A stretch of 64,000 nucleotides of DNA, taken from the NCBI GenBank assembly GCA_012295275.1, contig CM022666.1, forward strand, positions 2,808,616-2,872,615, given 5' to 3'. The position numbers and the translations under genes are program-made. Within the stretch, counting starts at the first letter, position 1. Every line of letters begins with the position of its first letter. The notes beneath the pieces are model-generated. The model was not told where the DNA came from and did not search any database. It saw nothing but the letters and a program-made list of their open reading frames with translations. Below are positions 15,000 through 27,115 of this stretch, in pieces. Source of the DNA: Chrysomallon squamiferum. Lineage: Eukaryota; Mollusca; Gastropoda; Neomphalida; Peltospiridae.

Positions 15000-15660
15000 T
15001 ATTCTAGAAACGTCATTCACATTTTAAGTTTAAGACTCGGGATCGCAGGTCAGCTTAATAAATCAACAAAGGAAGAATAGTGCTCGCTGACAGCAACAAA
15101 AATTCACCAAGTTTACGGCTGAACTTATACTCCAGCTCCATAACAGGTATATACCACGGGGCCATAAATCGTCTTAATCAATGAATGACCTGTCGTCCAC
15201 GACAACCGAATACACACAATTACTCCTGCATGTGTATTTGTTTTGCAATATGTACTAAGCTCTGTTTACCCATTCCGAGTAAGCTACCCTGTAGTGTAGG
15301 TGGGCCGGTGAGAGAAATGAGGTCTCGGGTTGTTTAATTCAAACATAGACTACCGGTACCCATGCGATATCACTTGTGTTGTGTTGGTGGGGCACTGAAT
15401 AATATCTCGAGTCAGGCTGGTGCTTCGCCTTAGTTTTATTTACACCTGCGATACAGTGTACACATGTCTGGCAGCTAGCGGAGACTGATTAAATGGTAAC
15501 CAAGGGATATGTCAATCACTGCGGTTAAACAAACATTTCCCTTCTGTAGCGCTTGGCTTCCATTTCAGACTTGCGTGTTTCGTGTCTCGACTCTATTATG
15601 TAACAGTAATAATTTATCACTCGCGGTACATATTGAATGCATTTCATCGATGTACTTTTT
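15000..15660. other. Ordinary-complexity, CpG-containing block
   Basis: About 650 bp with few repeats and more CpG than neighbours. It includes CCATAAATCG and AATCAATGAATGACC, which are Hox/PBX-like words. A plus-strand open frame at 15509-15730 crosses it without resemblance to a known protein. It is a candidate enhancer by composition only. Confidence 0.22.
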
Positions 15661-15738
15661 CAAGTGGATGTTTACTTGTTGGCAGTTTTGGCAAGTGGAA
15701 TATATATGTATCTATATATACATACACTAGAAAATTTG

Positions 15739-15764
15739 AAAAAAAAAAAAAAAAAAAAAAAAAA
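15739..15764. repeat. A26 homopolymer
   Basis: 26 consecutive A residues. Confidence 0.95.
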
Positions 15765-15972
15765 CATACTACCTTCAGAATACTTAGAATTAAAGCAGAA
15801 TAGAAACTCTCCCCAAAATAAGTGACATGGAAAATAAAGAGTAAATTTTAAAATTTTAAAATATTTTAAATATAAATCATGATCTATAACACATATAAAT
15901 ACAAACTTTCTAACTCGTACAGAAACAGAAACAAATTCAGGCACTCACACAGACACACATACACATTCACAG

Positions 15973-15974
<2 letters not shown>

Positions 15975-16010
<36 letters not shown>

Positions 16011-16014
16011 ACAC
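15975..16014. repeat. (CA)n microsatellite
   Basis: About 20 CA units with one T substitution. Confidence 0.95.
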
Positions 16015-16709
16015 ATATGGCAAGTTCATAGTGAGAGTCATGTGAAATAAATCAAGTTTATTGCATCTTGGTAATTTAAAATACTGCTTGTTTCTACCTA
16101 TAAAAATAAATGAAGTGATAATAAAATGGATATGACAGACACTCACTGAGTTTATCACTTCTGCAGTAAATTCTTTCTGTAAATATTATTTAAACCACAG
16201 AACATAAGGCCAAAAGAAAAATAAATACGTGTTTCTTTTGATTATTCTTTACTCGGTGACAAAGAATAAATAATTGTGTCTCTGACTTTTCTTTATTACT
16301 GTATGATATTTTTTTTTTGCATATATTTATTTATTTTAATACAATATAAAAAAAATTAAAAAATTGAAAGAAGAAGAAAATTGACATAATGAAATATGAA
16401 TGAAATAATAAATAAATAAATATGAAAATATATAAACATGAAGACGGGCTTTCATTGTTCAATATTTCGCTTTCTAACTCTCGTAAATAAAATGAGTCTT
16501 TAAAATTAAAAAAACTAAAACATAAACAAACAAGATAATAAAAAAAAAATAATAATAATAAAATAAAAATCACCCCCCCTCCCCCCTCAAAAAAGCTTCC
16601 CTGCCACAATGACTTCATCAACTGGTTTTTCTGCACCGGATGCACTTAGCACAACTACTTCAAAGAAAACCAGTCAAACAAAATGGCTTCTTTCAATTCT
16701 AGCTTCTTC

Positions 16710-16734
16710 TTTTTTTTTTTTTTTTTTTTTTTTT
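16710..16734. repeat. T25 homopolymer
   Basis: 25 consecutive T residues. Confidence 0.95.
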
Positions 16735-17877
16735 CAATTCTTTCTTTGATTGGTTGCTTTCTTTGTCACATGATGACATCATGCAAGGTCACACTGGTCT
16801 ATATGTGTACTAGAGGCAGTGACAAGGTGATGAAAATGTCCCCGAAGTGGGCAGGTGGTGTAGGTTACACTGCTTTCAGTTGAATGCTGAGACCAAGGGG
16901 AGGTATCTCATTACAACTGCACGCAGTGTTATGGTCCCCTGTTTGACTACATCATAAAGAAACGGAAATAATCAATAGTTACGTGTGAAAAAAAAAAAGC
17001 GAATTGGAAAATAAAAAAAAATTAAAAATTAAAAAAAGAATAATAATTTCTTTGAAATTTTATTATTCTAATCTTCTTTATGCTATTAATTTTAATAAAA
17101 TTATTTTTTTATTATTAATTTTTTATTGTTCAATATTTTCTTTTTTTTTAAAATGTTTATACATTTTTAAAATGTTATTGTTGTTTCATCAATACGCTTT
17201 CTAAATTGTTAAAGTCACATAATTAAATATTTTTTTTGTTTTGCATGCTGTTGCACATTTCTGTTTGAATTTAACATTATTATTTCTTTTATATACATTT
17301 TATTTTATATATATAATTTAATATTATTTCTTTCAACATCCAAAATATTTAATTAATTTCTTTCTTTTTAGTTTTTTTTTTTCTTTTCTTTTCTTTTTTT
17401 TTACCTCTTTCACTCTAGATTAAATTTATAAAAATTTTGTTTAGCTTAAATCAGTGTTTTTTTAACAACAGGTACTTCAGTGAAACTGATCACACGAATA
17501 CAAAGTTGAAAATGTTTTTAATCTTATCTCGTGTGTCAAACAACAAAGAGGACTTCTTTTTTTTAATCTTTTTTAAATCTTTTTTTGTGGGTGGGTATAT
17601 ATATTTTTTTTGTTTTTAGTGGATGTGAAACCAGTACAACAAGCCTTTGGTAAACAAGATTTACAAGATAGGGGCCAATCCCAAAACTTAGTGAATTGTG
17701 AAGGATAAAAGAAATTTAAAAAAAAAAAAAAAAAAAAAATGCATGGTGTTACATGTAAAAGAAATTATCACCACTCACTGATAATTTTATATCAGAATAA
17801 TTAAGTTGAATATTATTATCTATAGTTTAATGTCTGCCCAGAAATGTGTTTGATACTGGTGAAGTTTAAAAACAGAG

Positions 17878-18290
17878 AACATCATCACGTCATCATCATT
17901 ACTTCTTCCTTACATCAACCTCATCATTATTATATCAACTACAAGAAGACATCAACACTCAACTTCAATAAAAAGAAAACAACAAAGACTGTCATCATCA
18001 TCATCATCATCATCATCACCTTTCACATCACACACATGTACCTGAACAACACAGAAATGCTCACACGAAACTCTGAAAGACAACAATGATCAATTCCCCC
18101 CCAAAAAACAAAAAAACAAAAAAAACAAAAACAACAACAAAAAAAACCCAACATATTCATGAACATCATCATCATCATCATCATCACATCAAACCTCACA
18201 TGACAGCAACACTCAACTTTAACAAAAAAAAATTAAAAAAATACAACAAAGGACATCATTGTCATCACCATCACCATCATCATTACTCTG
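17878..18290. repeat. (ATC)n clusters inside a diverged ~256-bp tandem duplication
   Basis: Three ATC-rich tracts (about 17993-18018, 18164-18186, 18253-18285). AACACTCAACTTCAATAAAA near 17955 recurs as AACACTCAACTTTAACAAAA near 18209, each followed by A-rich sequence and an ATC tract. Confidence 0.8.
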
Positions 18291-18490
18291 AACATAGCCT
18301 TGTCATGGGAGACAGAAAAGAAAAAAAAAAAAAAGGAAAAAAGAAAGAATAGACAGATGCTGTGAGTGATAAAATAATGACAATTTAACTGTGAACTGCA
18401 GCTGCACACAGCATTTTTCATGGAAGATGGATTGATCTAATATTGGCAGCAGAGACACGCATGTTAATATCACATTATCCGGATTATTTT

Positions 18491-18790
18491 CGACACCATG
18501 TTACATTAGTATTATCAGTTCCCTCAAGCTGACACCATGTTACATTAGTATTATCAGTTCCCTCAAGCTGACACCATGTTACATTAGTATTATCAGTTCC
18601 CTCAAGTTGACACCATGTTACATTAGTATTGTCATTTCACTCAAGTTGACACCATATTACATTAGTATTATCAGTTCCCTCAAGTTGACACCATGTTACA
18701 TTAGTATTATCATTTCACTCAAGTTGACACCTTGTTACATTAGCATTATCAGTTCCCTTAAGTTGACATTGTGTTACATTATTATTATCA
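18491..18790. repeat. 39-bp minisatellite, about 8 copies
   Basis: GACACCATGTTACATTAGTA recurs at 18492, 18531, 18570, 18609 and onward at exactly 39-bp spacing, with copies diverging rightward. Because 39 is divisible by 3, a frame stays open across it. That frame is not taken as coding. Confidence 0.95.
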
Positions 18791-19110
18791 GGTTGTCACT
18801 ATCCTTCATTATTATAATCAGCTCACTGAAGGTTGACACTATGTTACATTAATATTATCAGCTCACTGAAGGTTGACACTGTGTTACATTAATATTATCA
18901 GTTCACTAAAGGTTGACACTGTGTTACATTAATATTATCAGCTCACTGAAGGTTGACACTATGTTACGTTATTATTATCAGTTCACTGAAGGTTGACACT
19001 GTGTTACATTAATATTATGAATTCACTAAAGGTTGACACTATTTTAAATTAATATTATCAGCTCACTGAAGGTTGACACTGTGTTACATTTATATTATCA
19101 ACTCACTGCA
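18791..19110. repeat. 40-bp minisatellite, about 8 copies, related to the 39-bp array
   Basis: GGTTGACACTATGTTACATT recurs every 40 bp. The unit shares GACAC..TGTTACATTA.TATTATCAG with the adjoining 39-bp array, so one array evolved from the other by a 1-bp length change and drift. Confidence 0.93.
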
Positions 19111-19542
19111 TGTGATAGATGATTTGTTTGTGTGTGTGTGCATGTGTGAATAAATGTGTTTTCTGTTATTATCATTATTTTATTATAATTATTATTATTA
19201 TTTCTCTTTCTGTAAAATTTTTTATTTTTATTTTAATTTTTTTGTTTCATTTTCATCTTATTATTATTTTTTTTAAATTCTTTAATACTTGTCATTTTTT
19301 GAATTGAAAAGTAAATTAACTGAATGCATCATAATGATCTGAATGTTGCCATGAAATTAAAAACCGTATTTTTGCAAATGTCAAGATGTCACACATTCAT
19401 TATTGCTGATAACAACAAGAATGGCAGATGAAAATGTTTTTAACGGCTGACAACGTGTCAAGATGAAACAGTTAAAAATAAAGAAAAAATCCAAAAATTT
19501 TCATTAAATGCATTAGCGTAAAATATAAATAAAAAAATTAGT

Positions 19543-19569
19543 ATTATTATTATTATTATTATTATTATT
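19543..19569. repeat. (ATT)n microsatellite
   Basis: Nine ATT units, followed by T-rich sequence. Confidence 0.95.
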
Positions 19570-20298
19570 GTTTTTTTTTTTGTTTTTTTTTGTCTGTATA
19601 AATCGTTTTAAAATTTAAGATCTAAAGTTGCCTAGATATTATTTTTGTTATTTTAATTGTTTTGTATTGTAACCTGAAATGACTATATTCGTGAACTGAA
19701 ATATATAATACACATTCAAAAACATGTATACATTTCAGCTAATATACATGTACACTAAGATATATATATATATATATATATTTATGCAGTCATGCTTGCT
19801 TGCATACACACACTCTAAAAAAACCACAGTCATACACAGACAAACATGTGTGTACTCATCTACGTACACCAAAACATTCAGACTTTGTAAAATACAAACA
19901 CACACACAAAAAAAACACGCACACTTACATGCACAAATACAATCATAGATAAACCCCAAAACAAAATCTGTATAATACAGACGAACAATAAAAACATGGA
20001 AATACAGTCTGGAAGACATACAACACACACACACACACAGAGACCTCCATACAAGCTTTTAAAATGTGCGCACACTGACAATGAAGCAAACACTTGCAGG
20101 TTTGAATAACAGACCCTCGTCACCACAGAGCTGGAGCACATCATTCATGTTGGGACAACAAAAGAACGAAACAAACCTGACACACACACACACACAATCA
20201 GGAGCAGGTCACTCAGTTTTCATGTCTGAGCGAGCTCTTTTGTTGTCGGAGATAAAATTACTGCCTGCACGCACCAGCACGGGTGTGTAGCTGCACAA

Positions 20299-20317
20299 TG
20301 ATAAAAACCACTTATCA
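20299..20317. promoter_or_regulatory. Inverted pair of GATA-type sites
   Basis: TGATAA and TTATCA are separated by 7 nt in a non-repetitive block (about 20060-20530). Short and possibly chance. Confidence 0.2.
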
Positions 20318-21557
20318 CAATTTGTACCTTTAGCAAACACTTTTCAAAGTTTCTATGGCGTACCGTGGGTCAGTATATTGATTTTCAAGAGTTAATTTCC
20401 CTTGATAACTCTCCTGATGGGTGGATTTTTTTTCTTCTGCAGATTAGACATTTTGTGAACTTTATTGTCTCTTCCCCAGCTCTTTGTAATTTAAAAATTT
20501 ATTGAAGTTTTCTTGAAAATCTAGACAGTGATAAAAAAAAAAAAAAAAAAATGCTTGTTTTTCCTGGTTTTTGTTGTGTTGTTTCTGATAAATACATTTA
20601 CCCTTGATGATAATACAACCCAGGGGTATGTTCTGACTAGCTTAGTGGAGGGTTCTGCTAAATAACAAGGATGATTATTTCAAAAATTATCATCTACACA
20701 CACATACACACGAATACACACATACTCAGACGTATGTTCATACATATATGCATACATTTAAACTGTAATCTTCAAAATATTAGGCCATACAGTAAATCAT
20801 TTTTTTTTTAAAAAGGGAGAGATAAGTAGAGAAAGGGAAAGCATAAAAATGAAGTAAAAAATCCAATCTTGTAAAATAAATGAATAAATAAATAAATAAT
20901 TTTTAAAAAAATGCAAAACTGAAATGATTAAATAAAATGATTAAGTTAAGATTAGCACTCAGATTAACTTTTTATCCAAATACAACAGACTGAAAGTAAA
21001 TAAATGAATAAAAATAATGAAAAAAAAACACACAAAAAAAAACATACACAAAATGCTCAATAACATTAACAGTTTTAAAGACTGAAGTAATTAAAACCCA
21101 ACATAACAGATCATGAAAAATTACTGCTTTAAAATTCTAAGGGACAAATTAAAATATTTAGTGAAAAAATACCACAGTCTGAATAAATTTAAATATTAAA
21201 GATTACATTAAAATTTGTTTCTGAAACACAAAAGACTGTATAACATTAAACCCTTTTTTTCTTAAATTAAACTTTAATGCATTTTTTTAAATACATGCTG
21301 TCAGTGTTAACTTTCTTGAATGCAGTCATTTAATTTAAAATTTAAAAAGAAAAAGAAAAAAAAAAAAAAATAGGAAAGAGAGGATTCTTGACTTTCTACC
21401 CATAAATAACTCACACTGTGAAAAACTCCATTTTACATGAAATGCGATGTGTAAACTATCACATGATTAATGTGAATACACCAGACATAGCCTTAATGTG
21501 AATAAATCATGTGACCTTTTTACCTCTTGGGTTTTTAATAAATACATTTTTTAAATT

Positions 21558-21905
21558 AAATAAATAAATAAATAAAAAAACAGACAGACTGACTGACTGA
21601 CAGACAGACAGACAAATAAACAAACAGATAAAATAAAATGAAATGAAACAAAATAAATAAATAGACAGACTACACACAGACAAACAGACAAATAAGTAAA
21701 AAGATAAAATAAAAAAAAAAAAAATAAATAAAAAAATAAATAAAAAAAAAATAAAAAAAAATAAATAGACAGACTACACACAGACAAGTAAAAAGACAAA
21801 ATATAAAAAAAAAAAAAAAAAAAAAAAAAAATAAAATAAAATAAAATAAAATAAAATAAAATAAAATAAAAAATAAATAAATAAATAAATAAATAAATAA
21901 CAGGA
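21558..21905. repeat. Compound (AAAT)n/(CAGA)n/(TAAAA)n block
   Basis: About 350 bp of AAAT, GACA/GACT, A runs, TAAAA and AAAT units. AAATAGACAGACTACACACA occurs twice (about 21658 and 21763), so the block was partly duplicated. Confidence 0.92.
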
Positions 21906-22669
21906 CATGATTAAAAAAAAAAAAACACTAATAGTAATAATAATTTAGTGGTATCAACAGTGACATTAATTAACAAAACTGTAGGTGGGTTGATGGGCAG
22001 ATGAAAGGTTTCTGGAAATAAGTCGTATGATCTTCTAATCTTTTTATTTCATTTTTTAAATTTTTTATTTTTTTTAGATCACTTCCAAATTGATTAAAAA
22101 CGTAATTTAGAGGGAATTCAATTGCTGTGGCATCAATACTGAAAATAATTCACCAAACGTCAGGTTGAAAGAGCTGGCTGGGAAGGTGGAATAGGTGCAG
22201 AAGAGGAATATTAAAGAGTCATTCAGTGTCTGTTTTAAATCACACATGTAATAAGAGGTTTTAAATTCAAGGTCATCTTAGATTCCTAACTTTGATGTCA
22301 ATGTAAGTTTCAGGTGTTGCTCAGTAAATTATTCTTTGTTGAACATATTGCAGAAGCATGCACAAACTGACTGACAAATGTACTGCGAGAAGCAGACAGA
22401 CAAAGATATACACATGTATATATATATATATATGTAGAGAAATTTATTTAAATGTTGTTTTTAGACACATGTTAACCCATACAGTTTGTTCTAAGATTAT
22501 GTTGAAATATTTTACTAGAAAAGAAAATCTATTTACAAGACCTAAAAAAAAAAGAAGTCATTAAACAATAAATAAAAAAAATAAAATAAAATTAAAATTA
22601 TCATTCCTAAAACTGAATCTGGTAATTTTGTATCTATATTTATTTATTTATGAAACTTATTCACACAAC

Positions 22670-22705
22670 AGACACACTCACACAGACACAGACACAGACA
22701 CAGAC

Positions 22706-22736
<31 letters not shown>

Positions 22737-22750
22737 GACACACACAGACA
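22670..22750. repeat. (CA)n/(CAGACA)n microsatellite
   Basis: CA units with regular CAGACA interruptions. Confidence 0.92.
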
Positions 22751-22769
22751 TCATTTTTTACCCTTTTTT

Positions 22770-23000
22770 TCTGAAATTACGACTTAATGGCTGATACGAA
22801 ACAATGGCTAAATCCTGGCTTTACACAGTCGATGAAAACTGGCAGCAGACGCCGACTTGAAATCTCATCAACAGCAAATTACCAAATTAAATAAATCATC
22901 TCATTTACTTAACAGTGTCTGTACACTTAATACAGTTAACAGTAACCCACGATTACAAGGTTCACTGGACGACTTCAAAGCCCAGTCTGTGAAGCTTTAT
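22770..23000. other. Ordinary-complexity block
   Basis: About 230 bp without simple repeat between two CA-rich tracts. No splice sites or coding signal recognised. Confidence 0.2.
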
Positions 23001-23141
23001 GATTAAAAAAAAAAATAGTATGGTGGGGATGTACAGTGGAGGTGGGTGGCTTTTTTTTTATTATTATTATTTCCACATGGATTCAAAAAAAAAAAAAATC
23101 TAGAAAATAATAAGAATAAAGGCAGGCTTAAATGTAAATAT

Positions 23142-23148
23142 ACACACA

Positions 23149-23212
<64 letters not shown>

Positions 23213-23218
23213 TCTACA
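23142..23218. repeat. (CA)n microsatellite
   Basis: About 35 CA units with few interruptions. Confidence 0.95.
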
Positions 23219-23996
23219 AACAGCCACACACTCAAAATATTATGCTTTTTCAGATACAGTTTAGTCTCAGACCCTTCCAAACATACAGAGCAACACAAAA
23301 ATATTCATACAGAGAATGCAAAATAAAATGTGGATACATATGTGTGAACATACATACACACATGCATCCAGCCATGCAAACCATTCTGTATAAGGTATTG
23401 AAAGATTTTTTTGAATTTGATTTGTTTAGTTTCCATTTATATATTTTTTTTATTTTCAAAGTTAAATCAATATCAGGCTTCATAAGTATGTTGTTAAAAA
23501 TAATGATTTCTATTTTCAGGATAATAATAACAATTTAAAATGAAATTAAAAATTATATGCATGTCATGATTATAAAGAAATGTTATGTTCCATAAGGAAA
23601 ATTGTTAAATAAATTTAAATTTAAAAAAAATAGAATATAAGAGTAAAAAAATCATTTATTTTTCATTTTTAAAAAATTCTACACAATTAAAATATTTTGA
23701 AATATAAAACTTACTAATCAATAAAGTCATTTTGAAATTCTGTTTTATGGATATAAAATAAAACTAATAATAATAATAAATTAACAATAAAAACAAAACT
23801 TTAAATAACATAACTGTTGTTGTGACAGCTGTTTTAAATTTGAATTTAAAATCATGATAAACAAAATTCAGGTATATTATATAACAGTATTAAAAATACT
23901 TTAAAAAAAAAAAATATTTTCCTGATTCTCAAATAAATACTGAATTAAAATATTTTGGGCTAATTGTATATACATACTACTAATAACACTACTATT

Positions 23997-24001
23997 AATA
24001 A

Positions 24002-24036
<35 letters not shown>

Positions 24037-24040
24037 ATAT
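23997..24040. repeat. (AAAT)n microsatellite
   Basis: About 10 AAAT units. Confidence 0.95.
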
Positions 24041-24343
24041 AGATTCAAAATTAACAAGAACCTTTTTTCCTTTTCTTTTTTTTTAAAAGCAAAATTTCAT
24101 AATGTATAACCAGAACGTTTTCAATGTTAGTGACCTCCCCTTTTTCTCTCTCTTGGTGTCAGGAGGCACATTTTGGGTTTGCTTTTTTGTTTTTCTTTAT
24201 TGTGTTTGGGCACACAGATGCAGACAATTATGTTATTCAATACTGTGTAATCTGGCTAAACCTGTCTAGACGGTAGCTGTTGTAAACATCTGCACATGCT
24301 GGGCAATGATGCATCTCCCATCTGCTAGAAGAGAAAAGCCTAA

Positions 24344-24346
<3 letters not shown>

Positions 24347-24381
<35 letters not shown>
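24347..24381. repeat. T35 homopolymer
   Basis: 35 consecutive T residues. Confidence 0.95.
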
Positions 24382-24475
24382 CAAACACGCCATAATTTTC
24401 ACGCGTTTTCTTCTTAGGTTTCTATCGAAGGAAGAAACCAATTATAAAGATGACCTCATTTTCCATCTTGTTTAC

Positions 24476-24509
24476 GAAGAAGAAGAAGAAGAAGAAGAAG
24501 AAGAAGAAG
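24476..24509. repeat. (GAA)n microsatellite
   Basis: About 11 GAA units, pure purine on the plus strand. Confidence 0.95.
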
Positions 24510-24876
24510 CAATTTGGAAAAGAAAGGACATGGCATTAGACAGCCCTGGTTAAGGATATTTAAGAATAGTCCTCAATTTAAAAAAAAAAAAAAAAAATTA
24601 AATAAAAAATTTAATATATTTTTTTTTTTTTTTTTTTTTTTTGTTAACGTTTTAAAATATTTTTTACTTTGAAATGTAGGGAAAAGGAATTGAAATAAAA
24701 TAAATTTTAAAATAAATAATAATAATATATAAATTTGTGATTTAGTCTTTTTCATTATTTTGGGGAGATTTTTATTACTTTCATATTCTAATGTTAATAT
24801 TTATAAAAACTTAAAGGTAAAAATAATCATTGTCTTTTACTTTCTTGCACAGAACACATTTACACAAAATTCTCAT

Positions 24877-25200
24877 TAAAGAAGGAAAGAAGAAAATAAA
24901 AGAAAACAAAGAATGAGAAAGAAAATATAAAGAAACAAAGAAAACAGAAGAAAAAGAAAAATGAAAGACAAAAAAATTAAAAAGCAGGAAAAGAGAAGAA
25001 AGGAGAAGAAATAAAAACAAATAAAAAGGAAAACAGAAGAAAGGAAGAACAAAGACAAAGAAGAAACAAAGAAGGAAAATGAAAACACAAAGAAGAAAAC
25101 ATGGGGGGAAAAAAAAAATATGCAAACAGAATGAAAAGATGAAGAAACAAAGAAAAGAACAGGGAAAATAATTGGAAAAAAAAAAAAAAAAAAAAAAATA
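24877..25200. repeat. Polypurine tract of about 320 bp
   Basis: The plus strand is almost entirely A and G with rare C or T. The composition generates long Phe/Ser/Leu-rich frames on the minus strand, which are not coding. Confidence 0.9.
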
Positions 25201-25709
25201 TGGAAAGAGGCTTTCACAACATCCTTCCTCATAAAACACCCCTAAGAAAGAATATTTTGAATAGACATTGTTCAACAAACTCCACCCCTAGAATTTAGTG
25301 ACAATAACAGCTACAGAATTCAGCCATGTTGAATTATCTGAAGCAGATGCACAGAGTAAAAACCCAGTGCAGTTTGTTGTATTTCTGCACTAAAATAAAG
25401 ACAAACACAGAATCAATCTTTCCGAGTTAAATATACCTTTTACAGACTTTTTTTTTGGTAGAATACTGTTTTTGTGGTAGTTTAATTATGTTTTTTTTTA
25501 GTATGTTGCTATTATTACTTTTTTTGTTTTGTTTGTTTAAAAATATATATTTTTTATTTTTTTTTGCATTTTCTTTCTATTTTTTTTTTTTAGATCAGTA
25601 TACTTTTGTAGATTTGTACTGTTCCTTTTATTATTATTATTATTATATTTGTTTTCTTTTCAATATTATATTTACCACAGGTCATTCCGTGTATGTACAG
25701 AATAATGTA

Positions 25710-25990
25710 TAACAGTCTAGAAAAAGGATAATTTTCCTATCTAGAAAAAAAGAAGATAATTTCACCTGTACAGAATAATAGAAAGTTTTATATCTCTAGA
25801 TTTCTAAGAAAAAGTTCTATTATATTTAAAAAGAAACATCTATGCTAATAATAATATATAACATGGACACTTAGAAAATGGATAACTTTCCTGTCTAGAA
25901 AAACAGATAACTCTCTCTTTCTCTGACTAGATAATGGACTACAATACCATATGTCTAGAATACTGTTACTCCCCCCTGTCCGGAATAACA
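25710..25990. repeat. Degenerate short repeat around TCTAGAAAAA...GATAA
   Basis: The words GTCTAGAAAA/ATCTAGAAAA and GGATAA(C/T)TTTCCT recur several times with uneven spacing of about 30-60 bp. Confidence 0.6.
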
Positions 25991-26834
25991 AATAGCTCCC
26001 CCACCATGTTTAGAATAATAATGAACTGGTGTATAAGGGATTGTCACTTGATTTATGTGAATGAAATGAATCCACTGATAGCTGAAGTGAGTCACTTGGT
26101 GTCAAAGGGTTTTTTCTTTCCTTTTAAGAAGAAAAAAAAGTATTTTAAATATATATACCTAGTAACAGTGTGCATGATGTCAAGTCAAGGTTATCTTGTT
26201 TGTGTTAGTATTTCACAATTTCTCAGCAGACATTAAAAAAAAAAAAAAAAAAAATTTAAAAAAAAAAAAAAATAAAAGAAAAGAGTGAAAATGAAAAAGG
26301 GGCAGACAGGAATGAAAATGAATGAGAGAAAAAATGAATAAGAAAAGAAGAGAGAGAGAGAGAAAGAGAGAGTGTGTGTGTAAAGAAAGAAGAAAGAGAA
26401 AAAGACCACAAAATCATGTAAAACAGAAAACAAAATTAATATTTGAAGAGATAAATAAACAGAGCAAAAGAAGTTTTATTTTTAAAACTTATGAAGAAGG
26501 CATATATAATATATATCTTTGTTAGATGCATTTAAAGAATTATATCAATAATAATAATATCAGTAGAAGTACTAGTAGTAGTTGAAGTAGTAGAAGGAGT
26601 AGTAATAACAATAACAATAATAATAATAATATGTGTTAAAATAAATACTTCAAATCTGAATGGAAGACGTGAAGAAAACAGGTATAAAAAAAAAAAAACG
26701 AGGAATGTGAACTTCTAACAACATGCAGGAAAACAAGTTTTGTGACCAAAAAAAAAAACCCCCATAAAATAGAGAACCTATTTTTTATTTATTTAAAAAA
26801 AAAAAAAAACCAGTAAGTCACTTGTAAAACTGCA

Positions 26835-27115
26835 AACACGTTTGGTGTGCGACACCAAACACTCGCTTGGTAATACAAACGCCTGCCTGCCTGCCTGCCT
26901 GTGTGTTTGTAATTATTATCCACCGAGCTTGTTTTTAACCCAACGTGTGCAACGCTGAGTGCAGTCGCAGGCCACGCTGCTCTGACGTTGCGCACGTCTG
27001 TCTGTCGGTCTTCCTGTGCTGTGTTTGCACATACAGAACAGTGTCAACAAGCAGCCATGCCCTGTCACCGTGGTGACCCAGGTATGGTGCAGTTCGTATC
27101 TGAACGGGGCTAACC
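26835..27115. promoter_or_regulatory. CpG-enriched island with CRE/NRF1-like and X-box-like palindromes
   Basis: This stretch is clearly richer in G+C and CpG than its neighbours. It contains TGACGTTGCGCA (26983-26994), which combines a CRE-like TGACGT with a GCGCA core. It also contains GTCACC-GT-GGTGAC (27064-27077), a 6-bp inverted repeat resembling an RFX X-box with one off-consensus base, and a 9-bp inverted repeat at 26840-26860. It may be a promoter or enhancer about 5 kb downstream of the exon, on either strand. No coding exon was recognised in it. Confidence 0.3.
26881..26902. repeat. (CCTG)5 microsatellite
   Basis: Five CCTG units on the plus strand. On the muscleblind sense strand this reads CAGG. 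Confidence 0.93.

Larger units (their letters stand above)
14341..17877. other. Intronic sequence, mixed
   Basis: TTG/T-rich (14380-14440), A runs near 14900 and at 15739, a C-rich patch (16571-16590), T-rich sequence (17100-17600) and an A run at 17720-17739. Ordinary sequence at 16580-16980 shows no exon. Confidence 0.45.
19111..24346. other. Intronic sequence, mixed
   Basis: TTA and T-rich (19160-19300, 19540-19600), CA-rich (19790-20040, 20690-20740), ordinary sequence (20060-20530, 22080-22350), AAAT/GACA mixture (listed), and A/T-rich unassigned sequence (23400-24000). No exon recognised. Confidence 0.45.

Noticed and set aside
18607-18852. 81-codon frame with a 13-residue repeat
   Set aside because: It is the 39-bp minisatellite read in frame (39 = 3 x 13). 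No initiation, splice or domain evidence.
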